A stretch of DNA of 5,085 nucleotides from a bacterium (lineage in GTDB: Bacteria > Latescibacterota > UBA2968): positions 1-5,085 of the forward strand of contig JAPUJS010000134.1 of NCBI GenBank assembly GCA_027296045.1, given 5' to 3'. Each line of letters starts with the position of its first letter. Position 1 is the first letter of the stretch. The notes beneath the pieces were generated by a model, which saw nothing but the letters and a program-made list of their open reading frames with translations, was not told where the DNA came from and made no database searches. Positions 1 through 5,085 of the stretch are shown one piece after another. Made by a program: the position numbers and the translations under genes.

Positions 1-86
1 GGACGCACCTCAGGCCGTTCGGCCCGCCAGGTGTTCCAGGCCGTCACGCCATTTTGGATCCTACTGAAATGTTCTGGATTGGCCAT
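1..86 (-). CDS. Pentapeptide-repeat protein, N-terminal fragment (runs off the window)
   Basis: Only the first 28 codons and two bases of the next are present, read on the minus strand from ATG at 86-84. The peptide starts MANPEHFSRI, continues QNGVTAWNTW and ends RAERPEVR, followed by a probable Pro. This closely resembles the conserved leader MANPEH..-G-V-..WN-WR-..P-..-RP that precedes the A(D/N)LXX repeats of many bacterial pentapeptide-repeat proteins, where it comes just before the right-handed quadrilateral beta-helix. The repeats themselves would lie outside the window, so they are inferred. The ATG is 9 nt after the hydrolase stop codon, with a weak GGGA Shine-Dalgarno at 94-91, so translation may be coupled to the hydrolase. 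No function can be assigned; such proteins are often anonymous, and some are fused to signalling or membrane domains. Confidence 0.8.
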   Translation of the reverse strand, partial: MANPEHFSRIQNGVTAWNTWRAERPEVR

Positions 87-95
87 CGTGTCCCA

Positions 96-1268
96 CTACG
101 TAGAGATCTGAACCGCCTTCGCCTGCCTCCGCCAACTTTCATGCGTCAACCGATCCTTTAACCCTTCCCATTCTGCATCCGAATACACATTCAAGTCGCT
201 CCGTTCAAATCCTGGAACGCCCTCCCCCAATGCCAGAGTCCCTGCCTCCCGTTCCTCGGTCGCATATCCCGGATCCATCTCCACACCTCCTGCCGCGGCC
301 CACGTGCCGATATGCGTCTCCCCCATCGCCCGAATATCCGCCTCAGAACAAAACGGAAACCCCATATGGCGTTCCAACCACAGGGCCACCGGACGTGTAA
401 CAAAGAACGGTCTATGAGACACATCTGGCACAAACCCTGTTTCAAAAATATCCACTTCATCGCCCTTTAAAGCCACCGTCCGAACACGCAAATCTGCAAA
501 AAAAGGTTCCCCCGTATCCGGCATATTCACTACCGTATCCTGTACCCCATTAAACACCAGCGTGGGCCCTCGGGAAGCGTGCATCGCATAAAGCGCCGCC
601 CCTCGATCGCCTAAAAATCCCAGCGATTGATACGGAATCCCCTGGCACATCGGCTTGGAATTGTCCCAGTATTCATCCTCCCCGTCCAGATTGCCACCTC
701 CCACCAGCACACACGCGTGCAGCCGCGTCTCGATCGCCCCGCAGATTCCCAGCACAAACGAACCCATCGAATAACCGGCCGCTGCAATCCGCGTAGAATC
801 CACCTCCGACCTCTGTGACAGATACGAAACCGCCTGCATCACATCCGTCATCATCAACCCAGACAACCGCCGCGCCAGCTCGTCCGGTCCTTCCACCTTG
901 TCGTGCGCCCGCGTTCCCGACTTTCGATCCCGATTCCGTTCCCCCTCACCCGTCGGATCATAGGTCAACACCACCATCCCTGCCCGTGCATACAACACGC
1001 CGGTATAAAACGAATACCAGCTGTATTTATCCCCCCCGTGGCCGTTCACCACAATCAACGCTGGACATTGCTTTTGCGAAGCCGCTTCCGGCCGATATAC
1101 AATCGCTGGAATCCGCATTCCAAATTGCGTTCCATAACTCACCCGCTCTGCCACCACACCCGATTCCGGTGAAAATTGACCGTGAACTTGAACATCCAGC
1201 TTCGGTAAATCCTCTGGGACAAAAAGCGTTTCCCGAATCTGTTCTCGCCACACCCGTTCCTGTTCCAT
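96..1268 (-). CDS. Alpha/beta hydrolase, acetylxylan-esterase/dienelactone-hydrolase-like
   Basis: A soluble 390-residue serine hydrolase with no signal peptide or membrane segment, so probably cytoplasmic. The nucleophile elbow GYSMGS places the catalytic serine at about residue 167. The acid is probably D244 in GVQDTVV, and the histidine H285 in DVSHRP. The oxyanion-side motif NGHGGDK lies near residues 76-82 and is followed by the YDPTGEGE strand-turn seen in acetylxylan-esterase-like and dienelactone-hydrolase-like enzymes. About 100 residues follow the catalytic His, longer than a minimal fold; this tail is unexplained. ATG at 1268-1266 is preferred over an in-frame TTG two codons upstream, because GAGGGA at 1280-1275 sits 6 nt from the ATG but directly abuts the TTG. 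The stop is TAG at 98-96. The substrate is unknown; acylated sugars or other carboxyl esters are plausible. It is divergent from the SDR gene. Confidence 0.88.
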   Translation of the reverse strand: MEQERVWREQIRETLFVPEDLPKLDVQVHGQFSPESGVVAERVSYGTQFGMRIPAIVYRPEAASQKQCPALIVVNGHGGDKYSWYSFYTGVLYARAGMVVLTYDPTGEGERNRDRKSGTRAHDKVEGPDELARRLSGLMMTDVMQAVSYLSQRSEVDSTRIAAAGYSMGSFVLGICGAIETRLHACVLVGGGNLDGEDEYWDNSKPMCQGIPYQSLGFLGDRGAALYAMHASRGPTLVFNGVQDTVVNMPDTGEPFFADLRVRTVALKGDEVDIFETGFVPDVSHRPFFVTRPVALWLERHMGFPFCSEADIRAMGETHIGTWAAAGGVEMDPGYATEEREAGTLALGEGVPGFERSDLNVYSDAEWEGLKDRLTHESWRRQAKAVQIST

Positions 1269-1274
1269 ATTCAA

Positions 1275-1280
1275 TCCCTC
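1275..1280 (-). promoter_or_regulatory. Ribosome binding site deciding the hydrolase start
   Basis: On the minus strand this reads GAGGGA. It is 6 nt before ATG 1268-1266 and has no gap to the alternative TTG at 1274-1272. The spacing selects the ATG. Confidence 0.65.
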
Positions 1281-1283
1281 GAT

Positions 1284-1300
1284 CCAATAAATCCGATTGG
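1284..1300. repeat. Short inverted repeat CCAAT-N7-ATTGG
   Basis: CCAAT at 1284-1288 and ATTGG at 1296-1300 are perfect inverted copies with a 7-nt spacer, just upstream of the hydrolase ribosome binding site. It could be an operator half-site pair or a small 5' UTR hairpin. With five base pairs per arm it could also occur by chance. Confidence 0.3.
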
Positions 1301-1425
1301 TGAAAAAACAAATCCTGCCGACCTAACATAGCGGGTCCACCCTCTCGAATCAAATAAAATATCTGCGTGAAACCAACCGCCTTTTTCCGTATATTGCTTT
1401 CCCAAATCACTCCAACCGCCTTTCA

Positions 1426-1430
1426 AAGGA
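1426..1430 (+). promoter_or_regulatory. Ribosome binding site deciding the SDR start
   Basis: AAGGA lies 8 nt before ATG 1439-1441, and the N-terminal Rossmann motif begins immediately after that ATG. An upstream in-frame GTG at 1367 would add 24 residues that do not fit the family and has no such site. Confidence 0.75.
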
Positions 1431-1438
1431 AACCGATA

Positions 1439-2299
1439 ATGGCCAAACGCAAGATCCTCGTCACCGGTGCCGTCGGAAAAATCGCCGGCCAGCTCCTCCC
1501 CGCCTTTCAAAAACAGTATGACCTCACACTCCTCGACATCTCCAAAACGGGTCGCACCGGAAACGGTGTTCCGGGCGTCCAGATCGCCGATCTCTGCGAC
1601 CCCAATCGAGAAGCCTACCGCCATCACTTTAAAGACATCGACACCGTCGTACATTTCGGCTATGTTCGCGTCAATCGCAAAGACCGCGAAGCCCATTTCA
1701 GCGCCGAAATGCAAAACGTCCAGATGGCCTACCACATCTACCAGACTGCCCTCGAAGAAAACGTGCGTCGTGTCATCATCACCAGTTCCAACCACGCCGC
1801 CGATTATTACGAACCCCTCATCCTGGATGGCCGCCTGGATACGGTCCACCCAAACGATCCCGCCCTGGCAGTCGGTTTCTACGGCTGGGCCAAAGCCACC
1901 TACGAACACCTCGGTTTTGTCTACGCCCTGGGCAAGCAAATGGGCAAACCGCTCCCCAACGTACAGATTCGAATCGGAGGCCCTCGAGAAACCGATATTG
2001 CACAAAAAGTCAACCCCGGCGACCTCAAGGGGATGCGTCGAGCCCTGGGTGCCTACATAAGCGAACGCGACATGCAGCAACTGTACATCAAAAGCATCGA
2101 AACCGAAGACATCCGCAACGAGCACGGCGTCCCTTTTCAGATCTTCTACGGCGTCAGCGGCAACCACCACAACTTCTGGAGCCTCTCCAACGCCCGCAAA
2201 GTCATCGACTATGCTCCGGAAGACAACAGCGAAGTCCGCTTTGCCGATCAAATCGCCGAACATATCCGGGCAAATCAAGGTGAAGAAGCGCCGGCTTAA
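1439..2299 (+). CDS. NAD-dependent epimerase/dehydrogenase, uronate-dehydrogenase-like SDR
   Basis: A 286-residue extended short-chain dehydrogenase/reductase. The N-terminus carries the Rossmann motif KILVTGAVGKIAG (G10, G13, G17). An acidic D33 at the end of strand 2 (LTLLDIS) indicates NAD rather than NADP. The VVHFGYVR segment at 70-77 follows. The catalytic set is S116 or S117 in ITSSNHA, with Y148 and K152 in YGWAK. The SSNHA-then-YGxxK arrangement and the RIGGPRE segment resemble uronate dehydrogenases, which oxidise galacturonate or glucuronate to the aldaric lactone, but other sugar-nucleotide or sugar oxidoreductases in the same superfamily remain possible. ATG 1439 is chosen because of the AAGGA site and because the family begins directly at the first beta strand. 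The stop is TAA. The gene is divergent from the hydrolase and 125 nt upstream of the monooxygenase, with no clear terminator in that gap. Confidence 0.88.
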   Translation: MAKRKILVTGAVGKIAGQLLPAFQKQYDLTLLDISKTGRTGNGVPGVQIADLCDPNREAYRHHFKDIDTVVHFGYVRVNRKDREAHFSAEMQNVQMAYHIYQTALEENVRRVIITSSNHAADYYEPLILDGRLDTVHPNDPALAVGFYGWAKATYEHLGFVYALGKQMGKPLPNVQIRIGGPRETDIAQKVNPGDLKGMRRALGAYISERDMQQLYIKSIETEDIRNEHGVPFQIFYGVSGNHHNFWSLSNARKVIDYAPEDNSEVRFADQIAEHIRANQGEEAPA

Positions 2300-2424
2300 A
2301 GGCAAAGAGACAAATAGTGGGAGAGATGCACGCTTATAAAGCCCGATGGAACATGTAGTGCGACAAAACGCCCGATATTTGGGAATGGCTCTTTGCACAA
2401 ACCCGGTAAGCGAGAGGAAATCAA

Positions 2425-3504
2425 ATGGACGTCGGACTCTTCATGATGCCCGTACACCCCCCGGAAAAAGACCGAACCGAATGTTTTGAAGAAGACCTCG
2501 AGTTGGTCGTCCTGGCCGACCAACTCGGCTACACCGAAGCCTGGATCGGCCAGCACTTTTCCGTGGCCTGGGAGCCGATCCCATCCAACGACATTTTCAT
2601 CGCAAACGCCCTGCCCCGCACCAAAAACATCCGCTTCGGCACCGGTGTCACCATCATCCAATACCATCATCCCGTCAACGCTGCCCTCCGCCTCGCCTAC
2701 CTGGATCACCTCTCCCGGGGCCGTCTTCTCTGCGGCTTCGGCCAGAGCAACATCCCCACCGATCTGAACCTGTTTGACCTGCCACGAGATCCCAAAACCC
2801 TGGGTTTAATGACCATCGAAGGCATGGACATGGTGCTCAAACTGTGGCAGGCAGAGGCCCCCTTCGACTTCAAGGGCGATTATTGGCACATCCACATCGA
2901 CGAATACGACCCCGACATCTCCATGGGCACCCTCCTCAAACCCTACCAGAAACCCCACCCACCCATCGCCATGAGTGTGATCAAAGGCACCTCCCTGGCC
3001 GCCCGAACCGCAGGCCAGAGGGGCTACATCCCCATCAGCGGCAACCTGGTCCCCATAACCACCGTCGCCCAGCACTGGGAAACCTACTGCGCCGGTGCCG
3101 AAGAGGCCAACCAGCCCCCGCCCGACCGATCCATCTGGCGCGTGGCCCGCAACATCTTCATCGGCGAAACCACCGAAGAAGCCATGGACCACGCCCTCAA
3201 CGGCTCTTTTGCCGGTTCTTACGACTACCTCATCAAACTCATTTCCCGCGGCGGCGGACTGGACAACCTCAAAGACGACCCCGACATGCCCGACGAAGCC
3301 GTCACTCCCGAATACGCCGTCAACAAACTCGCCATTGTCGGCGACCCAGACGAAGTCATCCGCCGCCTCACCGAACTCGTTGAAGTCACCGGCGGCTTCG
3401 GCACCCTGCTCATGATCGCCCACGACTGGGACGACAGAGCCAAGTGGACAAAATCCATGGACCTCCTCATCAACAAAGTCGTCCCCGCCCTTCCCAAACT
3501 GTAA
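2425..3504 (+). CDS. LLM-class flavin-dependent oxidoreductase (bacterial luciferase-like monooxygenase)
   Basis: A 359-residue TIM-barrel enzyme of the bacterial luciferase-like family. These enzymes use reduced flavin from a partner reductase to oxygenate a substrate, or are F420-dependent. Family landmarks run in order: MDVGLFMMP at the N-terminus, AWIGQHF at 39-45 (the position of the usual GEHH-type motif), RFGTGVTII at 70-78, the HHPVNAALRLAYLDHLS block at 81-97 followed by RGR, PYQKPHPPIAMSV at 173-185, and VGDPDEVIRRL at 305-315 near the C-terminus. Overall it resembles limonene-monooxygenase-type relatives, but the substrate cannot be read from sequence. The start has a good AGAGGA site at 2413-2418, 6 nt before the ATG; the stop is TAA. 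Codons are strongly C-ending, unlike the next two genes. No flavin reductase is in view. It lies 113 nt before the selenoprotein gene and may or may not share its transcript. Confidence 0.92.
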   Translation: MDVGLFMMPVHPPEKDRTECFEEDLELVVLADQLGYTEAWIGQHFSVAWEPIPSNDIFIANALPRTKNIRFGTGVTIIQYHHPVNAALRLAYLDHLSRGRLLCGFGQSNIPTDLNLFDLPRDPKTLGLMTIEGMDMVLKLWQAEAPFDFKGDYWHIHIDEYDPDISMGTLLKPYQKPHPPIAMSVIKGTSLAARTAGQRGYIPISGNLVPITTVAQHWETYCAGAEEANQPPPDRSIWRVARNIFIGETTEEAMDHALNGSFAGSYDYLIKLISRGGGLDNLKDDPDMPDEAVTPEYAVNKLAIVGDPDEVIRRLTELVEVTGGFGTLLMIAHDWDDRAKWTKSMDLLINKVVPALPKL

Positions 3505-3603
3505 CCACTCCCAGAAGCACCCCGTGGCCCAAGAGGAAAAATGGGCATTGGACACAGGTTGGCGACCGGGTCCTGAGGATGCCCGAAAGACTCCCTTTCG
3601 ATT

Positions 3604-3610
3604 CAGGAGG
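3604..3610 (+). promoter_or_regulatory. Strong ribosome binding site of the selenoprotein gene
   Basis: CAGGAGG sits 7 nt before ATG 3618-3620. It is the strongest Shine-Dalgarno in the window and fixes the start of the AhpD-like gene. The open frame extending further upstream (to 3444) overlaps the monooxygenase in another frame and is not real coding sequence. Confidence 0.8.
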
Positions 3611-3617
3611 CAATACC

Positions 3618-4232
3618 ATGACCGAATCCAATGTTCCAGAAGCCTGGGTTCGCATATCCAGTGAAGAGGAACGACGTGCGCAATTACCCCCAGGTGCGCC
3701 ATCGAGCGGATACAACTTCGGGTTTATCCCGGCTATGGGACGTCTCCTGGCTGCACACGACAAAATCGGGCCGGCATTCAGCGCATTGTTCAGACAGATT
3801 ATGTTTGAACCTGGATACCTGAGCCGCCAAGAGCGTGAAATGGTTGCTGCTGTGGCAACAGCCGCCCAGGACTGCCATTACTGAACGCAGTCTCACGCAG
3901 AGTTCCTGCGTGTGGAAAACGGCGACCCTGCCCTGATCCAATCCATCAAAGAGAAACGTTGGCGAGATCTTCCAGAGCTGTCGCAACGCGAAAGAGCACT
4001 CTGCACACTGGCCGAAAAGCTAAGCGCGACGCCTACGCGTATGGTAGAGCAGGACTGGCAACCCCTTCGAGACCTGGGATTCGACGATCGCGCCTGCCTG
4101 GAGGTGGGCCACATTGTCGGAATATTCAATCATCTGACCAGATTAGCAGACGGCTTTGGCTTGCAGTTGGATGCAAAAATCCAGGAGGCGGCAGAAACAG
4201 GCGTTGCACTCAAACGGGAATTCAATAAGTAA
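3618..4232 (+). CDS. AhpD-like peroxidase-related selenoprotein with CxxU active site (TGA read as selenocysteine)
   Basis: A 204-residue protein if TGA 3882-3884 is decoded as Sec89; the true stop is TAA 4230-4232. It fits the carboxymuconolactone-decarboxylase/AhpD superfamily, peroxidase-related branch: YNFGFIPAMGRLL at 32-44, the LSRQEREMVA helix at 68-77, then D-C86-H-Y-U89-T-Q-S-H93, matching the family's CxxCxxxH redox centre with Sec in place of the second Cys. The C-terminal half is equally typical: LSQRERALCTLAEKL, then GFDDRACLEVGHIVGIFNHL and TRLADGFGLQLD. AhpD-type proteins use the CxxC pair and nearby His in thiol peroxidase or disulfide-reductase chemistry; a selenolate would raise reactivity. 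Both halves lie in the same frame with no other lesion, and a SECIS-like hairpin follows the TGA. Members of this superfamily with CxxU were, from memory, reported in marine metagenomes. The alternatives are a nonsense mutation or a sequencing error. The methyltransferase starts 16 nt downstream. Confidence 0.85.
3882..3884 (+). other. In-frame TGA, proposed selenocysteine codon (Sec89)
   Basis: The TGA falls exactly at the second cysteine of the CxxCxxxH motif, one of the few positions where Sec would make chemical sense. TGA is 88 codons downstream of ATG 3618, and the frame continues for 115 more sense codons with family-specific sequence. General reassignment of TGA is unlikely: tryptophan is encoded by TGG throughout, and the methyltransferase ends at a TGA just after its expected C-terminus. 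Confidence 0.82.
3891..3915 (+). promoter_or_regulatory. Candidate bacterial SECIS element
   Basis: CACGCAG (3894-3900) and CUGCGUG (3906-3912) form a perfect 7-bp stem closing a 5-nt loop AGUUC. Below a U-U mismatch (3893/3913) the stem can extend by C3892-G3914 and U3891-G3915. The loop starts 16 nt after the UGA and has G as its second base. From established knowledge, bacterial SECIS elements lie directly downstream of the UGA, with the loop roughly 16-37 nt away and a G in the first two loop positions; this one sits at the near edge of that range. SelB would bind the loop and deliver Sec-tRNA. The element is wholly inside the coding sequence and encodes the family-conserved H93 region. 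A second ACGCAG at 3885-3890 could compete for the 3' arm in a weaker, long-loop fold. Confidence 0.78.
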
Positions 4233-4248
4233 TGATCGGAGAAATCGA

Positions 4249-5073
4249 ATGGACATAGGTCCCAGCCGAAGGATTGTGCAAGGGATCCTCGCCGAATCCC
4301 TGAGCCGAATCAGGAAGTTCGGTACATTAAATGACAGCGACTTCGTCACAAACGTACAGGATCTGCCAGCGAAGCTACGCCAGTGGGCAGACCAGCTCGA
4401 AGACCCGAGCGACGTCACCCCGAGACCAGAAATCCCTGATCTGGGAGGCTATGCCCTGTGGGCAGAGCACTATGACAACCTGGCGGGGAACCCGGTTGTT
4501 GCCGGAGAAGAAGAAATCATCGAAGAATTAATGGGCGATGTCAAAGGCTTAAAGGTCCTGGATGTAGGGTGTGGAACAGGAAGGCACGCCATTCCACTGG
4601 CTCAGAAAGGAGCAGAGGTCGTCGGATTCGAGCCAACGCTTGAGATGCTGGAGAAGGCAAAGGAAAAAACGCGTGCACAAAATCTCCATCTCGATCTGCG
4701 CCACGGATTCATCGACGACCTGGATCCAAATCTCGGTCCATTCGACCTCGTAGTATGTTGTCTGGTGCTCAGCCATGTGCAAAATCTGGATGCCGCCATC
4801 CAAAAAATAGCATCCCGGGTGGCACCGGGAGGACGCCTGATCATAACGGACTTCCACCCGACCAACATCCTCATCGGATTCCGGACGTCTCTCGTGAGCA
4901 ACGAGCAGAAATATGTGGTCCCAAACTTTCTGCATCCCCCGTCTAAATATTTTCAGGCACTGCGGAACCAGGGATTAAATGTAACAGCCTTTCACGAAAG
5001 AGGTTCCGACCCGAATCTTCCAGGACTCCCAATGGCGCTTATCATGATAGCTGAGAAATCATCCCCGGCGTGA
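4249..5073 (+). CDS. Class I SAM-dependent methyltransferase
   Basis: A 274-residue protein with a typical Rossmann-like methyltransferase domain from about residue 65 to the end. WAEHYDNLAG at 71-80 precedes the SAM-binding motif I, VLDVGCGTG, at 103-111. The acidic E128 in VVGFEPT ends strand 2 and should bind the SAM ribose. FDLVVCCLVLSHV at 165-177 is the strand 4 region, and VAPGGRLIITDFHP at 191-204 is the strand 5 motif. The first 60 residues (IVQGILAESLSRIRKFG and following) are helical-looking and outside the core; their role is unknown. Start ATG 4249 has CGGAG at 4237-4241, spaced 7 nt, and directly follows the selenoprotein stop by 16 nt, so the two are almost certainly one operon. 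An in-frame ATG at 4156 lies inside the selenoprotein gene and is rejected. The stop is TGA 5071-5073, after the family-like ending MALIMIAEK. The substrate is unknown; a small molecule is more likely than nucleic acid. Confidence 0.88.
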   Translation: MDIGPSRRIVQGILAESLSRIRKFGTLNDSDFVTNVQDLPAKLRQWADQLEDPSDVTPRPEIPDLGGYALWAEHYDNLAGNPVVAGEEEIIEELMGDVKGLKVLDVGCGTGRHAIPLAQKGAEVVGFEPTLEMLEKAKEKTRAQNLHLDLRHGFIDDLDPNLGPFDLVVCCLVLSHVQNLDAAIQKIASRVAPGGRLIITDFHPTNILIGFRTSLVSNEQKYVVPNFLHPPSKYFQALRNQGLNVTAFHERGSDPNLPGLPMALIMIAEKSSPA

Positions 5074-5085
5074 TGGCGATTCTTC

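Larger units (their letters stand above)
1269..1438. promoter_or_regulatory. Divergent intergenic region between hydrolase and SDR genes
   Basis: These 170 bp separate two divergent genes and must hold start signals for both unless transcription enters from outside. The region is more AT-rich than the flanking genes. AT-rich hexamers such as TAAAAT (1355-1360) and TATATT (1390-1395) could act as plus-strand -10 boxes, but neither has a convincing -35 partner at the usual distance, so no precise promoter is called. A short inverted repeat at 1284-1300 lies on the hydrolase side. A GTG at 1367 is in frame with the SDR gene but has no Shine-Dalgarno and was not used. Confidence 0.4.

Noticed and set aside
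13..24. GGCC-GTTC-GGCC hairpin as a hydrolase terminator
   Set aside because: It has four pairs and no T-run, and it lies inside the pentapeptide-repeat coding sequence.
1367..1438. 24-residue N-terminal extension of the SDR from GTG 1367
   Set aside because: There is no Shine-Dalgarno before the GTG, the added residues do not fit the family, and ATG 1439 has AAGGA at good spacing.
1271..2398. 375-codon open frame on the minus strand opposite the SDR gene
   Set aside because: It is a shadow of the C-ending codon bias of the SDR gene. Its translation is low-complexity V/F/G/D-rich with no domain, and it overlaps a clear Rossmann enzyme.
2346..2480. Small out-of-frame ORF of about 44 codons overlapping the monooxygenase start
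   Set aside because: It has no ribosome site, no recognisable sequence, and overlaps the start of a strong gene.
3527..3546. Inverted repeat GCCCA-N10-TGGGC after the monooxygenase as a terminator
   Set aside because: It has only five pairs, a large loop and no T-run after it. It is not convincing as an intrinsic terminator.
3541..3576. 11-codon ORF starting ATGGGC after AGAGGAAAA
   Set aside because: It is very short with tight ribosome-site spacing and no leader-peptide features such as codon runs or an attenuator. A chance occurrence is more likely.
2806..3702. 298-codon open frame on the minus strand opposite the monooxygenase
   Set aside because: It is antisense to a well-supported gene, and its composition (G, V, D, F) is typical of a mirror of C-ending codons, with no recognisable motif.
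3618..3884. Complete 88-residue protein ending at the TGA
   Set aside because: It would stop in the middle of the active-site motif, losing the second redox residue and conserved His. Family-typical sequence continues in frame afterwards.
3912..4232. Separate 106-codon gene starting at GTG 3912
   Set aside because: It has no ribosome site, its start lies in the SECIS stem, and its sequence is simply the C-terminal half of the AhpD-like protein in the same frame.

Overview
The window looks like a chromosomal segment from an uncultured, moderately GC-rich bacterium. Four things point that way: a pentapeptide-repeat gene with a characteristic N-terminus, a soluble esterase-like alpha/beta hydrolase, a uronate-dehydrogenase-like SDR, and a luciferase-like monooxygenase. 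That mix recalls metabolically versatile marine or sponge-associated lineages such as Poribacteria, Latescibacterota or Entotheonella-like bacteria. This assignment rests on general recall of gene content and is weak. No rRNA, tRNA, CRISPR array, insertion sequence or phage gene is visible.

Layout. The left end carries two minus-strand genes: an alpha/beta hydrolase (96-1268), followed 9 nt later by the first 28 codons of a pentapeptide-repeat protein that runs off the window (1-86). A 170-bp divergent intergenic region separates them from plus-strand genes: an NAD-dependent epimerase/dehydrogenase (1439-2299), a LLM-class flavin-dependent oxidoreductase (2425-3504), an AhpD-like peroxidase-related protein (3618-4232) and a SAM-dependent methyltransferase (4249-5073). 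The window is gene-dense, and its longest gene-free stretch is 170 bp.

The main discovery is that the AhpD-like gene is interrupted by one in-frame TGA (3882-3884), exactly where the second cysteine of the family's CxxCxxxH redox motif should be. The reading frame continues without fault on both sides. Sixteen nucleotides after the TGA sits the loop of a perfect 7-bp hairpin with G as its second base, which fits a bacterial SECIS element. The gene is therefore best read as a 204-residue selenoprotein with a Cys-His-Tyr-Sec active site, not as a broken gene or two small ORFs. An automatic caller would split or truncate it.

How the genes may work together. The selenoprotein and the methyltransferase are 16 nt apart and probably co-transcribed. 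The hydrolase and SDR could act on acylated or uronate-type sugars, and the monooxygenase is a separate flavin-dependent oxidation step. Apart from the tight two-gene units, any shared pathway is inference. Base composition also changes near 3500: the plus strand is visibly C-rich and G-poor to the left whichever strand is coding, and roughly balanced to the right.
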